Shown: positions 7,600 to 15,525, counted from the first letter of the stretch. The stretch: 15,599 nt of DNA from Rhodobacterales bacterium (GCA_009992615.1 JAACVA010000021.1:402-16000), one strand, 5' to 3'. A program made the numbers and translations. Notes: generated from the letters alone by a model not told the origin.

Positions 7600-9174
7600 T
7601 TACGATTTCTGGAACATGGCGAGCATACGCCGTGTCACAAGGAAACCGCCGAAAATGTTGATCCCGGCCATAAAGACCGAAAACGCGGCCAGAACGATCA
7701 CAATCATCGACCCCGAGCCGATCTGGATCAGCGCCCCCAGAATGATGATCGACGAAATCGCGTTGGTCACCGCCATCAGCGGCGTGTGCAAGCTGTGCGC
7801 AACACCCCAGATCACCTGGAAGCCAACAAAGACCGCAAGAACGAAAACAATGAAATGCTGCATGAAGCTGGCCGGTGCCACAAGGCCGACGCCCAACAAC
7901 AGCACCGCACCCACGGCCAACAGCGTGACCTGGTTGCGGGTCTGCTGGTTGAAGGCGGCCACCTCTTTGGCGCGTTTTTCAACGGCGGTCAGCTCTTTTG
8001 GCTTTTCCTTTTTCGGCGCGGCGGCGATGGCGGCCACCTTTGGTGGCGGGGGCGGCCAGGTGATTTCGCCCTTGTGGGTCACCGTAGCGCCACGAATAAC
8101 GTCATCTTCCATGTTATGCACCAGAACACCGTCTTTCGCCGGTGTCAGGTCGGTCAGCATGTGACGGATGTTGGTCGAATACAGGGTACTGGCCTGCGAT
8201 GCCATGCGCGACGGGAAATCGGTGTAACCAACGATCGTCACGCCGTTGTCGGTGACGATTTTTTCGTCCATCACCGTCAGTTTGCAATTGCCGCCCTTTT
8301 CCGCCGCAAGGTCGATGATCACCGATCCGGGCTTCATCGCCGCCACCATGTCGGGCGTCCACAATTCGGGCGCTTCGCGGTTCGGGATCAGCGCGGTGCA
8401 AATCACGATGTCGATCTCGGGCGCCAGTTCGCGGAATTTCTCAAGCTGCTTTTCGCGGAACTCTGGCGAAGACGGCGCGGCATAGCCCCCCGTCGCGGCC
8501 GAGTTCTGTGACGATTCCTCGAATTCAAGGTACACGAATTCGGCACCCATCGATTCGATCTGCTCGGCCACTTCGGGGCGCACATCGAAGGCCAGGGTGA
8601 TCGCGCCCAGCGATGTGGCGGTGCCGATGGCGGCCAAACCGGCAACACCGGCGCCGATCACCAACACCTTGGCCGGGGGCACCTTGCCCGCCGCCGTCAC
8701 CTGACCGGTAAAGAACCGGCCAAAATTGCTGCCCGCCTCGATCACTGCGCGATAACCGGCGATATTGGCCATGGACGACAGCGCGTCCATCTTCTGCGCA
8801 CGGGAAATGCGCGGCACCATTTCCATGGCGATCACCGAGGCGCCCGTGTCCCTGGCCTGTTCCAGCAATTCGGCATTTCCCGCCGGGTTGAAGAACGAAA
8901 TCAGGGTTTGCCCGTCGCGCATCTGCGCCACTTCGGCCGGTTCGGGCGGGCGCACCTTGGTCACGACATCGGCCTTGGCCCAAAGCTCGGCGGCGCTGTT
9001 GACAACCGTCACACCGGCATCGGCATAGGCGGCGTCGGAAAACCCGGCCTCTGCGCCCGCACCGCTTTCAACCATGGCGTCATGGCCCAGCTTGGCCAGT
9101 GCGCGCGCACTGTCTGGCGTCAGCGCCACGCGCCGTTCGCCGACAAAAAGCTCTTTCGGTGTGCCGATCAGCAT
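7600..9174 (-). CDS. pntA: NAD(P) transhydrogenase subunit alpha
   Basis: Alpha subunit, 524 residues, of the E. coli single-chain type rather than the split PntAA/PntAB of Rhodospirillum rubrum. Domain I (about 1-375) binds NAD(H): RVALTP near the start, the segment VPRISRAQKMDALSSMAN, and the Rossmann glycines GAGVAG at 174-179. A Pro-rich stretch (PPPPPK) and a charged Lys/Glu linker lead to four C-terminal membrane helices. I chose ATG 9174 (protein begins MLIGTPKELF, matching MRIGIPRE of E. coli) because AGGTGAGGGGG lies 6 bases upstream. An ATG at 9210 would add 12 unconserved residues and swallow that ribosome site. Expression is probably set by the palindrome-rich leader upstream, although read-through from the phasin gene is possible. 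Confidence 0.97.
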   Translation of the reverse strand: MLIGTPKELFVGERRVALTPDSARALAKLGHDAMVESGAGAEAGFSDAAYADAGVTVVNSAAELWAKADVVTKVRPPEPAEVAQMRDGQTLISFFNPAGNAELLEQARDTGASVIAMEMVPRISRAQKMDALSSMANIAGYRAVIEAGSNFGRFFTGQVTAAGKVPPAKVLVIGAGVAGLAAIGTATSLGAITLAFDVRPEVAEQIESMGAEFVYLEFEESSQNSAATGGYAAPSSPEFREKQLEKFRELAPEIDIVICTALIPNREAPELWTPDMVAAMKPGSVIIDLAAEKGGNCKLTVMDEKIVTDNGVTIVGYTDFPSRMASQASTLYSTNIRHMLTDLTPAKDGVLVHNMEDDVIRGATVTHKGEITWPPPPPKVAAIAAAPKKEKPKELTAVEKRAKEVAAFNQQTRNQVTLLAVGAVLLLGVGLVAPASFMQHFIVFVLAVFVGFQVIWGVAHSLHTPLMAVTNAISSIIILGALIQIGSGSMIVIVLAAFSVFMAGINIFGGFLVTRRMLAMFQKS

Positions 9175-9180
9175 ATATGT

Positions 9181-9191
9181 CCCCCTCACCT
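9181..9191 (-). promoter_or_regulatory. pntA ribosome-binding site
   Basis: AGGTGAGGGGG read on the - strand, 6 bases before ATG 9174. Its strength and spacing decide the start in favour of 9174 over the upstream in-frame ATG at 9210. Confidence 0.8.
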
Positions 9192-9196
9192 GGTCT

Positions 9197-9215
9197 TTCG
9201 CACATAACATGCGAA
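9197..9215 (-). repeat. Inverted repeat next to the pntA ribosome site
   Basis: TTCGCA at 9197-9202 and TGCGAA at 9210-9215 are perfect 6-base arms around 7 bases. It lies 5 bases upstream of the pntA ribosome site on the transcript, so it could be an operator or a weak RNA stem affecting translation. The function is unknown. Confidence 0.45.
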
Positions 9216-9221
9216 GCTGTG

Positions 9222-9239
9222 CGCCCCCTAATGGGGGCG
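9222..9239 (-). terminator. GC hairpin after phasin gene, possible terminator
   Basis: CGCCCCC at 9222-9228 and GGGGGCG at 9233-9239 pair perfectly around the 4-base loop TAAT. It lies 48 bases after the phasin stop in the direction of transcription. No T-run follows on the - strand, so it is not a textbook intrinsic terminator. It could end or protect the PDH-phasin message, or act on DNA as a protein site. Confidence 0.45.
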
Positions 9240-9256
9240 TTGCGTTGTGTCGTCAA
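9228..9256 (-). promoter_or_regulatory. Weak candidate promoter for pntAB
   Basis: On the - strand TTGACG (9256-9251) is a good -35-like hexamer. Seventeen bases on is CATTAG (9233-9228), which matches the -10 consensus at only 3 of 6 positions. The proposed -10 falls inside the GC hairpin. This is a guess from base matches only. Confidence 0.25.
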
Positions 9257-9260
9257 GTGA

Positions 9261-9275
9261 CGCAATATTATTGCG
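9261..9275. repeat. 15-base palindrome upstream of pntA
   Basis: CGCAATA at 9261-9267 and TATTGCG at 9269-9275 are perfect arms around one central base. Its symmetry and AT-rich centre look like a protein-binding operator. It lies 5 bases upstream of the candidate -35 of pntAB and 12 bases past the phasin stop. The regulator is unknown. Confidence 0.45.
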
Positions 9276-9287
9276 CCAATGCCCGGC

Positions 9288-9749
9288 CTACTTTTTCTTT
9301 TGAAGTTCTTCAACCGCTTCCGACACCTGGCCCTTGACCTGTTCATAGGCGGCCTCGGTTGCCTTGCGTTGGGCATCGGCGAGTTTCTTCATCATCACCA
9401 GCGCCTCTTCGACGGCTTCGTTCATCGCCGCCGTCTTGGCCTTGAGCGTGTCGGGCCCGGCAGTATCTTCGGCCCATTGCACCTGTTCGCGCACCGCCTT
9501 TGTCATGGTGCCGAACACCTCCATTTGCTTGTCCAGCATATCCTTATAGGCGCTGGCAGCGGATTTGTTGGCCTCTTGCAGGGCCTCGAAATTGCGCTGG
9601 TTGGCCTTGATGATGCCGTCCATGTCAAACATCGACTTCTGCTGCGGCTGGAACATCGAGAACATGTTCTGCGGCTGGAATATCTTGGACATTTCGGCCG
9701 GATCAAAGGCTTTGAACATTTCGGTGACGTCGAATGGGTTCTTTGTCAT
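9288..9749 (-). CDS. Phasin family protein with N-terminal nonapeptide repeats
   Basis: Small protein of 153 residues, rich in Ala, Glu, Lys and Gln, with no signal peptide. From about residue 46 it is predicted to be long amphipathic helix (ANQRNFEALQEANKSAASAY and onward), ending in a Lys tail, as in the Phasin_2 family of polyhydroxyalkanoate granule coat proteins. The N-terminal 41 residues contain four 9-residue repeats rich in Phe and Met. The gene starts 12 bases after the lpd stop, with GAAGGA 8 bases before the ATG and overlapping the lpd end, so it is in the PDH operon. Phasins coat storage granules made from acetyl-CoA, which fits this place. Some phasin-family proteins act apart from granules, so the exact role is open. 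Confidence 0.85.
   Translation of the reverse strand: MTKNPFDVTEMFKAFDPAEMSKIFQPQNMFSMFQPQQKSMFDMDGIIKANQRNFEALQEANKSAASAYKDMLDKQMEVFGTMTKAVREQVQWAEDTAGPDTLKAKTAAMNEAVEEALVMMKKLADAQRKATEAAYEQVKGQVSEAVEELQKKK
9627..9734 (-). repeat. Four nonapeptide repeats in the phasin
   Basis: Residues 6-41 of the phasin read as FDVTEMFKA, FDPAEMSKI, FQPQNMFSM and FQPQQKSMF: Phe then Asp/Gln, usually Pro third, Met sixth in the first three. At DNA level CTGCGGCTGG recurs 27 bases apart (9642 and 9669), matching the last two units. Phe6, 15, 24 and 33 are spaced exactly nine apart. Confidence 0.75.
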
Positions 9750-9761
9750 GGGATTGGTCCT

Positions 9762-11498
9762 TCAGTGGCGTTTCTTGGGGGGCATGAGATCGGTTATTGT
9801 ACCCTCAAACATCTCGGCTGCAAAGTTTACCGTTTCAGACAGCGTCGGGTGCGGGTGAATCGTATGGCCGAGGTCAACTGCATCTGCGCCCATTTCGATC
9901 GCCAAGGCAACCTCGGCGATCAGATCACCGGCGTTGGTGCCAACGATGGCGGCACCGATCACGCGGTCATCCTCGGAGTTGAACAACAGCTTGGTGATGC
10001 CCTCACTGCGCCCATTGGCCAGACTGCGCCCCGACGCGGCCCAGGGGAACACCCCCTTGGCATAGGGAATGCCCTTGGCCTTCGCCTCGGTTTCGGTCAC
10101 CCCAACCCAGGCCACCTCGGGGTCGGTATAGGCGACCGAAGGAATGACCCGCGCATCGAAGTGGCGGTTTTGCCCCGCGGCGGCTTCGGCGGCAACCTTG
10201 CCTTCGTGCACCGCCTTGTGCGCCAGCATCGGCTGGCCCACCACGTCACCGATGGCAAAGATATGCGGCACACCCGTGCGCATCTGGGAATCAACAGCGA
10301 TGAAGCCGCGATCATCCACCGCCACGCCGGCCTTTTCCGCCGCGATCAGCTTGCCGTTCGGACGCCGCCCGACAGCCACCAGAACCCGGTCAAAAATGTC
10401 GGTGCTGGTGTTGCCCGTGTCATCCTCGAAGGTCACCTTCAGGCCCTTCTTTTCCGCTTCCACCGCTGTCACCTTGGTTTTCAGCTTGATCGCGGCCAGC
10501 CGCCCCTCCATCCGCTTGTGCAGGGGTTTGATGATGTCCTTGTCGCACCCCGGAATGATCTGATCCATCAACTCGACGACCGTCACCTGCGACCCCAGCG
10601 CATCATACACCGTGGCCATTTCAAACCCGATGATGCCGCCGCCGAGTACCAACAATTTCTTCGGGATGTCGCGCAGTTCCAGCGCACCTGTGCTGTCAAT
10701 CACCCGGTCGTCCTTGGGGATGAAGGGCAGGTTCACCGGTTCCGATCCTGCGGCGATGATGCACTGCTCGAAACTGACGGTTTTCGCGCCGTCATCCGTC
10801 ACCACCTCGATCATGTTCGGCCCCGTGAAGGTTCCGTATCCCTGCACCGTGGTCACCTTGCGCGCCTTGGCCAAACCACCCAGACCGCCGGTCAACTGCC
10901 CCACCACACCGTCTTTCCATCCGCGCAATGCGTCCAAATCAATCTTCGGCTTGCTGAAGGTCACGCCGTGGGCGCCCATTTCCTCAGCCTCGGTGATCGC
11001 TTTGGCGGCGTGCAGCAGGGCCTTGGACGGGATGCAGCCGACGTTCAGACAAACGCCGCCGAGGTTGGGGTATTTCTCGATCAGGATCACCGATTTGCCC
11101 AGATCCGCCGCCCGAAACGCAGCGGTGTAGCCTCCGGGGCCTGAGCCGAGAACGACAATCTCGGCGTGCAGATCGCCCTTGCCCGATGCGCTGCCGGTGG
11201 CGGCCACGCTTTGCGGTGCCGTCTTGGGCGTCTCTTTCGGGGCTTGCCCCTTGGGCGCCGCGTCTTTGTCGGCGCCTTCCAGCACCAGGATCAGGCTGCC
11301 TTCGGAAACCTTGTCGCCTTCCTTGAGCTTGATTTCCTTGACCACGCCGGCGGCGGGGCTGGGCACCTCAAGCGTCGCCTTGTCGGATTCCAACTCGATC
11401 AGCGGGTCTTCCTTGGCCACGGTATCGCCCACCGCAACAAGAATGCTGATCACCGGAACGTCCTTGAAATCGCCAATGTCGGGAACCTTGATGTCCAT
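9762..11498 (-). CDS. lpdA: Dihydrolipoyl dehydrogenase (E3) with N-terminal lipoyl domain
   Basis: E3 of the pyruvate dehydrogenase complex, 578 residues; it re-oxidises dihydrolipoyl groups and makes NADH using FAD. Residues 1-77 are a lipoyl domain with the modified lysine K40 in ESDKAT. A flexible Ala/Pro/Lys linker (78-108) leads to the flavoprotein: FAD-binding GSGPGG at 118-123, the redox-active disulfide C150/C155 in CLNVGC, NAD-binding GGGIIG, GDV of the second FAD site, and the catalytic H550-E555 pair in HPHPTLSE. E3 with its own lipoyl domain is known from Neisseria and some other proteobacteria; E. coli Lpd lacks it. The start ATG has AAGGGGGCAGGG just upstream, overlapping the aceF stop, with a 12-base gap. 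Its lipoyl domain nearly equals that of E2. Confidence 0.97.
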   Translation of the reverse strand: MDIKVPDIGDFKDVPVISILVAVGDTVAKEDPLIELESDKATLEVPSPAAGVVKEIKLKEGDKVSEGSLILVLEGADKDAAPKGQAPKETPKTAPQSVAATGSASGKGDLHAEIVVLGSGPGGYTAAFRAADLGKSVILIEKYPNLGGVCLNVGCIPSKALLHAAKAITEAEEMGAHGVTFSKPKIDLDALRGWKDGVVGQLTGGLGGLAKARKVTTVQGYGTFTGPNMIEVVTDDGAKTVSFEQCIIAAGSEPVNLPFIPKDDRVIDSTGALELRDIPKKLLVLGGGIIGFEMATVYDALGSQVTVVELMDQIIPGCDKDIIKPLHKRMEGRLAAIKLKTKVTAVEAEKKGLKVTFEDDTGNTSTDIFDRVLVAVGRRPNGKLIAAEKAGVAVDDRGFIAVDSQMRTGVPHIFAIGDVVGQPMLAHKAVHEGKVAAEAAAGQNRHFDARVIPSVAYTDPEVAWVGVTETEAKAKGIPYAKGVFPWAASGRSLANGRSEGITKLLFNSEDDRVIGAAIVGTNAGDLIAEVALAIEMGADAVDLGHTIHPHPTLSETVNFAAEMFEGTITDLMPPKKRH

Positions 11499-11510
11499 GT
11501 CCCTGCCCCC

Positions 11511-12764
11511 TTACAGCATCAGCCGCCGGGCATCGCCCAGCAGGTATTTCAGATGGGCGCAGAACCGCGCGGCCAGCGCACCGTCCACCGCCCGATGGTC
11601 ATAGGACAGTGACATGGGCAACATGTTGCGCGGCACGAATTGCGTGCCATCCCATACCGGCGCCATTTTCGACCGGGTGAGGCCCAGAATGGCCACCTCG
11701 GGGGCGTTGACGATGGGGGTGAAGGACGTGCCGCCGATCCCGCCCAGCGACGATATGGTAAAGGTGGCACCCTGCATGTCAGCCGATTTCAGCTTGCCCT
11801 CGCGGGCCTGGGCCGAAAGATCACCCAGTTCCCTGCTGATCTCGACGATGCCCTTGCGGTCGGCATCCTTGATCACCGGCACCATCAAACCGTTCGGCGT
11901 GTCAGCGGCAAAGCCGATGTTGTAAAAGGATTTCTTGATCAGCTTGTCACCGTCGGGGTGGATGCTGCTGTTGAATTCCCAATGTTTTTTCAATGCCGAA
12001 ACAGATGCCTTGACGATGAACGACAGCAACGTCACGCGATAGCCGTCTTTCTTGGCCTCGGTGTCCAATTCCTTGCGGTAGTCATCCAGCGCTGTGATGT
12101 CGGCCTCTTCGTTGTGGGTCACATGGGGAATGTTCAGCCACGACCGGTGCAGCGCCGGGCCGCTCAGTTTCTTGATCCGGCTCATTTCCACATCTTCGAC
12201 CGGGCCGAATTTGCTGAAATCCACGGCGGGGATCGGCGGGATGCCCATCCCGCCCTGGGGGGCCGCAGCAGCCGGGGCTGCCGTGGTCTTGAACATCGCG
12301 GTTATGTCTTCGCGCAGGATGCGGCCCTTGCGGCCCGTGCCGTTGACCCTGGACAGGTCCACCCCGAGATTGCGGGCAAAGGCGCGGACCGAGGGGCTGG
12401 CGTGGGCCTTGTTGAACCCGGTATCCATGACCACGGGCGCGGGTTGCGCGGCGGTGGATGCTGGGGCTTTGGCGGGCGCGGGCGCGTCGGCGGGCGCCGA
12501 TTTTGGCGCCGCGTCGGCGGCGGGCGCGTCGGCCCCTTCCAACACCAGGATCAAGGCCCCTTCAGACACCTTGTCGCCCTCTTTTACCTTGATTTCCTTG
12601 ACGACACCGGCGGCGCTGCTGGGCACCTCCAGTGTTGCCTTGTCCGATTCCAGCTCGATCAGCGGGTCTTCTTTCGCCACGGTGTCACCCACCGCGACCA
12701 GGATCGAAATCACCGGCACGTCCTTGAAATCGCCGATATCGGGAATGTTTACTTCGATGCTCAT
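11511..12764 (-). CDS. aceF: Pyruvate dehydrogenase E2, dihydrolipoyl acetyltransferase
   Basis: Core of the PDH complex, moving the acetyl group from lipoyl to CoA. With the chosen start it has 417 residues. There is one lipoyl domain (about 1-76, lysine 42 in ESDKAT), an Ala/Pro-rich swinging linker, a peripheral-subunit-binding domain (about 120-160, with SPSVRAFARNLGVDL and GTGRKGRI), and the catalytic domain ending with SYDHRAVDG, where H390 and D394 are the active pair. E. coli AceF has three lipoyl domains; here there is one, and the E3 carries another. Two ATGs stand side by side (12767 and 12764). GGAG at 12774-12771 is 3 bases from the first and 6 from the second, so I prefer the second. 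The gap from aceE is about 20 bases. Confidence 0.96.
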   Translation of the reverse strand: MSIEVNIPDIGDFKDVPVISILVAVGDTVAKEDPLIELESDKATLEVPSSAAGVVKEIKVKEGDKVSEGALILVLEGADAPAADAAPKSAPADAPAPAKAPASTAAQPAPVVMDTGFNKAHASPSVRAFARNLGVDLSRVNGTGRKGRILREDITAMFKTTAAPAAAAPQGGMGIPPIPAVDFSKFGPVEDVEMSRIKKLSGPALHRSWLNIPHVTHNEEADITALDDYRKELDTEAKKDGYRVTLLSFIVKASVSALKKHWEFNSSIHPDGDKLIKKSFYNIGFAADTPNGLMVPVIKDADRKGIVEISRELGDLSAQAREGKLKSADMQGATFTISSLGGIGGTSFTPIVNAPEVAILGLTRSKMAPVWDGTQFVPRNMLPMSLSYDHRAVDGALAARFCAHLKYLLGDARRLML

Positions 12765-12770
12765 CATAGT

Positions 12771-12774
12771 CTCC
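12771..12774 (-). promoter_or_regulatory. aceF ribosome-binding site
   Basis: TGGAG on the - strand between aceE and aceF. Spacing favours the second ATG (12764, 6 bases) over the first (12767, 3 bases). The difference is one Met and has no functional weight. Confidence 0.6.
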
Positions 12775-12785
12775 AGATATTCGGC

Positions 12786-15440
12786 TTACACCAAGCGGGG
12801 GTTCGGCTTGTCGCCTTCAATGTCGTAGTTTTTCAATGCCTTCTCAAGGTCGGTCCGGGTCACATGGCCCATCCTGAACAGCTCGACCATGGCGGCACCG
12901 GCGATGTGGTTTGCATCCACCTCGAAGAACCGGCGCAGGTTCACCCGGCTGTCCGAGCGGCCAAACCCGTCGGTCCCAAGGATGCACAGCGGCTGCTCAA
13001 CGAACCCGCGCACCTGTTCGCCATAGTTCTTCATGTAATCGGTGGCGATCACGATCGGCCCCTTGGCGTCTTTCAGCGTTCGGGTGATGAACGGCACCTT
13101 GGGTTCGGCCAGCGGGTTCAGCCGGTTCCAGCGCAGACAATCCTGCCCGTCGCGGGCCAGTTCGTTAAAGCTGGTCGCGCTCCAGATGTCGGCGGTGACG
13201 CCGAAATCCTGCTTCAGCATCTGTGCGGCCTTCATCGCCTGCACCAGAATCGTGCCCGAGCCCATCAGGTTGACATGTTTCTTGCCGGGTTTCGGTGTTT
13301 TCTCAAGCTGATACAGCCCCTTGATGATACCGTCTTCGGCCCCCATGGGCATTGCAGGGTGCTGATAATTCTCGTTCATCAGCGTCAGATAGAAATACAC
13401 ATCCTCGCGGTCGGCATACATGCGTTGCAAGCCGTGCTGCACGATCACCGCCACCTCAAAGCTGAATGTCGGATCATAGGTGATGCAGTTCGGAATTGTA
13501 CTGGCCAGGATGTGGCTGTGGCCATCCTGATGCTGCAACCCTTCGCCGTTCAGCGTGGTCCGCCCAGCCGTACCGCCCAACATGAACCCGCGCGCACGGC
13601 TGTCGCCGGCGGCCCAGGCCAGATCACCAATACGCTGGAAGCCGAACATCGAGTAATAGATGAAGAACGGAATCATCGGCACGCCGTGGTTGGCATAGGA
13701 CGTGGCGGCGGCGATCCAGTCGGCCATGGCGCCCGCTTCGTTGATGCCTTCCTGAAGAACCTGACCGCTGGTCGATTCCTTGTAATACATCATCTGGTCG
13801 GCATCTTCGGGGGTATAGTTCTGTCCCAGCGGGTTATAGATTCCGACAGACCGGAACAGCCCCTCCATGCCGAAGGTGCGCGATTCGTCGGGCACGATCG
13901 GCACCACCTGTTTGCCGATCTTCTTGTCGCGCAACAGCGTCGTCAGGATCCGCACAAACGCCATGGTGGTGGAAATTTCCCGGTCACCGGTCGATTCGAG
14001 TTGCGCCTTGAACGCCTCAAGTGGCGGAATTTCCAGCGCCGGCGCGCCGGTGAACCGCTTTGGAAACGCGCCCCCCAGTGCCGCGCGCTTGTCGGCGAGG
14101 TATGCCTTTTGCGCATTGTTCAGCTTGACGAAGGGCGCCTTCGGCAGGTCTTCATCGCTGATCGGAATTTCGAACCGGTCGCGCATCACGCGCAACTGTT
14201 CTTCGTTCACCTTCTTTTGCTGGTGGGTGGTGTTCTGCCCCTCACCGGCCTTGCCCATGCCGAAACCCTTGACGGTTTTCACCAAAAGGCAGGTCGGTTG
14301 TCCCTCGACCTCGGTCGCGCGCTTGAACGCCGTGTACACCTTTTGCGGGTCGTGCCCGCCGCGGCGCAGCGACCATATCTGATCGTCGGTCCAGTCTTCA
14401 ACCAAAGCAGCGGTTTCGGGATATTTGCCAAAGAAATGCTTGCGGATATAAGCACCGTCCTTGGATTTGAATGTCTGATAATCGCCATCGACGGTTTCAT
14501 CCATCAACTGGCGCAAGCGGCCCGTCGTGTCCATCTCCAGAAGCTCATCCCAGCCCCGGCCCCACAGCACCTTGAGCACCTCCCAGCCCGCGCCGCGGAA
14601 CTCACCCTCAAGCTCTTGCACGATCTTGGCATTGCCACGCACCGGGCCATCCAGACGTTGCAAATTGCAGTTGACCACGAAAATCAGGTTGTCCAGCTTT
14701 TCACGGGCGGCCAAGCTGATCGCGCCCAGCGATTCCGGCTCGTCCATTTCGCCATCGCCGAGGAATACCCACACCTTGCGGTCGGCCATGTCGATCAGCC
14801 CGCGGTTGTGCATATATTTCATGAACCGCGCCTGATATATCGCCATCAACGGCCCCAATCCCATGGAAACCGTGGGAAACTGCCAGTAATCCGGCATCAG
14901 CCAAGGGTGCGGATAGGATGACAGCCCGCCGCCATTCACCTCAGAGCGGAAGTTTTCCATCTGCTGTTCGGAAAACCGCCCCTCCATGAAGCTGCGCGCA
15001 TAGATGCCGGGCACCACATGGCCCTGAAAGAACACCAGATCGCCCCCATGGATCGCCGATTTTGCGCGCCAGAAATGGTTCAACCCGATGTCGTACATAC
15101 AGGCGGAGGAGGCGAATGATGCGATGTGTCCGCCATATTCGGAAGACACCTTGTTGCGCCGCACCACCGTGGCCATCGCGTTCCAGCGGGTGATCCGGCG
15201 GATCCGCCGCTCCATTTCCACGTCGCCGGGAATTTCCAGCAGATCGTCGGCGGGAATCGTGTTCTGATAGGGTGTCGTGGCGCTGAACGGCAGGGTGGCA
15301 CCGGCGGCACGGGCCTGCTGAACGGCCTTGTCCAACAGGAAATGGGCGCGATCGGCACCGTCTCGGGCGATCACATCTTCGATCGCCTCTTGCCATTCGC
15401 GGGATTCAACGGGGTCAATATCACGGGTGCCGTCTTTCAT
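12786..15440 (-). CDS. aceE: Pyruvate dehydrogenase E1, homodimeric type
   Basis: Thiamine-diphosphate-dependent E1, which decarboxylates pyruvate and acetylates the lipoyl groups of E2. It is one long chain of 884 residues, the single-gene E1 of E. coli type (887 residues), not the PdhA/PdhB pair. Visible landmarks are DPVESREW at the N-terminus, active-site H105 in GGHIASF, the ThDP/Mg motif GDGEMDEPES starting at 228 with NCNLQRLDG after it, VDGDYQTFKSKDGAYIR, LQEGINE in the second half, and GTDGFGRSD near the C-terminus. I chose ATG 15440: AGGAAAG lies 7 bases upstream and MKDGTRDIDPVE aligns with the E. coli N-terminus. The ATG at 15479 would add 13 unconserved residues without a ribosome site. 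First gene of the aceE-aceF-lpd-phasin cluster. Confidence 0.97.
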   Translation of the reverse strand: MKDGTRDIDPVESREWQEAIEDVIARDGADRAHFLLDKAVQQARAAGATLPFSATTPYQNTIPADDLLEIPGDVEMERRIRRITRWNAMATVVRRNKVSSEYGGHIASFASSACMYDIGLNHFWRAKSAIHGGDLVFFQGHVVPGIYARSFMEGRFSEQQMENFRSEVNGGGLSSYPHPWLMPDYWQFPTVSMGLGPLMAIYQARFMKYMHNRGLIDMADRKVWVFLGDGEMDEPESLGAISLAAREKLDNLIFVVNCNLQRLDGPVRGNAKIVQELEGEFRGAGWEVLKVLWGRGWDELLEMDTTGRLRQLMDETVDGDYQTFKSKDGAYIRKHFFGKYPETAALVEDWTDDQIWSLRRGGHDPQKVYTAFKRATEVEGQPTCLLVKTVKGFGMGKAGEGQNTTHQQKKVNEEQLRVMRDRFEIPISDEDLPKAPFVKLNNAQKAYLADKRAALGGAFPKRFTGAPALEIPPLEAFKAQLESTGDREISTTMAFVRILTTLLRDKKIGKQVVPIVPDESRTFGMEGLFRSVGIYNPLGQNYTPEDADQMMYYKESTSGQVLQEGINEAGAMADWIAAATSYANHGVPMIPFFIYYSMFGFQRIGDLAWAAGDSRARGFMLGGTAGRTTLNGEGLQHQDGHSHILASTIPNCITYDPTFSFEVAVIVQHGLQRMYADREDVYFYLTLMNENYQHPAMPMGAEDGIIKGLYQLEKTPKPGKKHVNLMGSGTILVQAMKAAQMLKQDFGVTADIWSATSFNELARDGQDCLRWNRLNPLAEPKVPFITRTLKDAKGPIVIATDYMKNYGEQVRGFVEQPLCILGTDGFGRSDSRVNLRRFFEVDANHIAGAAMVELFRMGHVTRTDLEKALKNYDIEGDKPNPRLV

Positions 15441-15447
15441 ATGCAAT

Positions 15448-15454
15448 CTTTCCT
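15448..15454 (-). promoter_or_regulatory. aceE ribosome-binding site
   Basis: AGGAAAG on the - strand, 7 bases before ATG 15440. It supports this start against the ATG at 15479, which has no purine-rich site before it. Confidence 0.65.
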
Positions 15455-15495
15455 GAGGACTGGGTCCTGCGCTGGTCATTCAATTTCAGGGGTGG

Positions 15496-15525
15496 CGCCG
15501 GCGGCATCGTTGGATGCCTCCGGCG
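15496..15525. terminator. Strong hairpin between SDR gene and aceE
   Basis: Arms at 15496-15508 and 15513-15525 pair over 13 positions with a single C/T mismatch, around the loop GTTG; the inner arms are GGCATC and GATGCC. It lies 29 bases past the SDR stop on the - strand and 55 bases before aceE. On the - strand no T-run follows. On the + strand GGAGTATTTTC follows, which looks more like an intrinsic terminator, though no + strand gene precedes it. It could separate phaB from aceE transcription or protect the phaB 3' end. Confidence 0.55.

Noticed and set aside
9175..9210. N-terminal extension of pntA to ATG 9210
   Set aside because: It would add 12 residues not seen in PntA proteins and would bury the strong ribosome site at 9181-9191 in coding sequence.
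9261..9275. Palindrome as a PhaR (PHB regulator) operator
   Set aside because: PhaR sites are reported upstream of phasin genes and TGC-rich; this one is downstream of the phasin and I cannot match a consensus with confidence.
9279..11144. Long + strand open frame (621 codons) opposite phasin and lpd
   Set aside because: It is a shadow of codon bias on the other strand; the His/Arg/Leu-rich product resembles no family, and the - strand genes are certain.
11640..14921. Very long + strand open frame (1093 codons) opposite aceF and aceE
   Set aside because: It is antisense to two genes with unmistakable family motifs, has a composition rich in His, Arg and Gly typical of a shadow frame in GC-rich DNA, and crosses the aceE-aceF junction.
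15441..15479. N-terminal extension of aceE to ATG 15479
   Set aside because: No ribosome site precedes it, the 13 extra residues have no counterpart in E. coli AceE, and a good site precedes ATG 15440.
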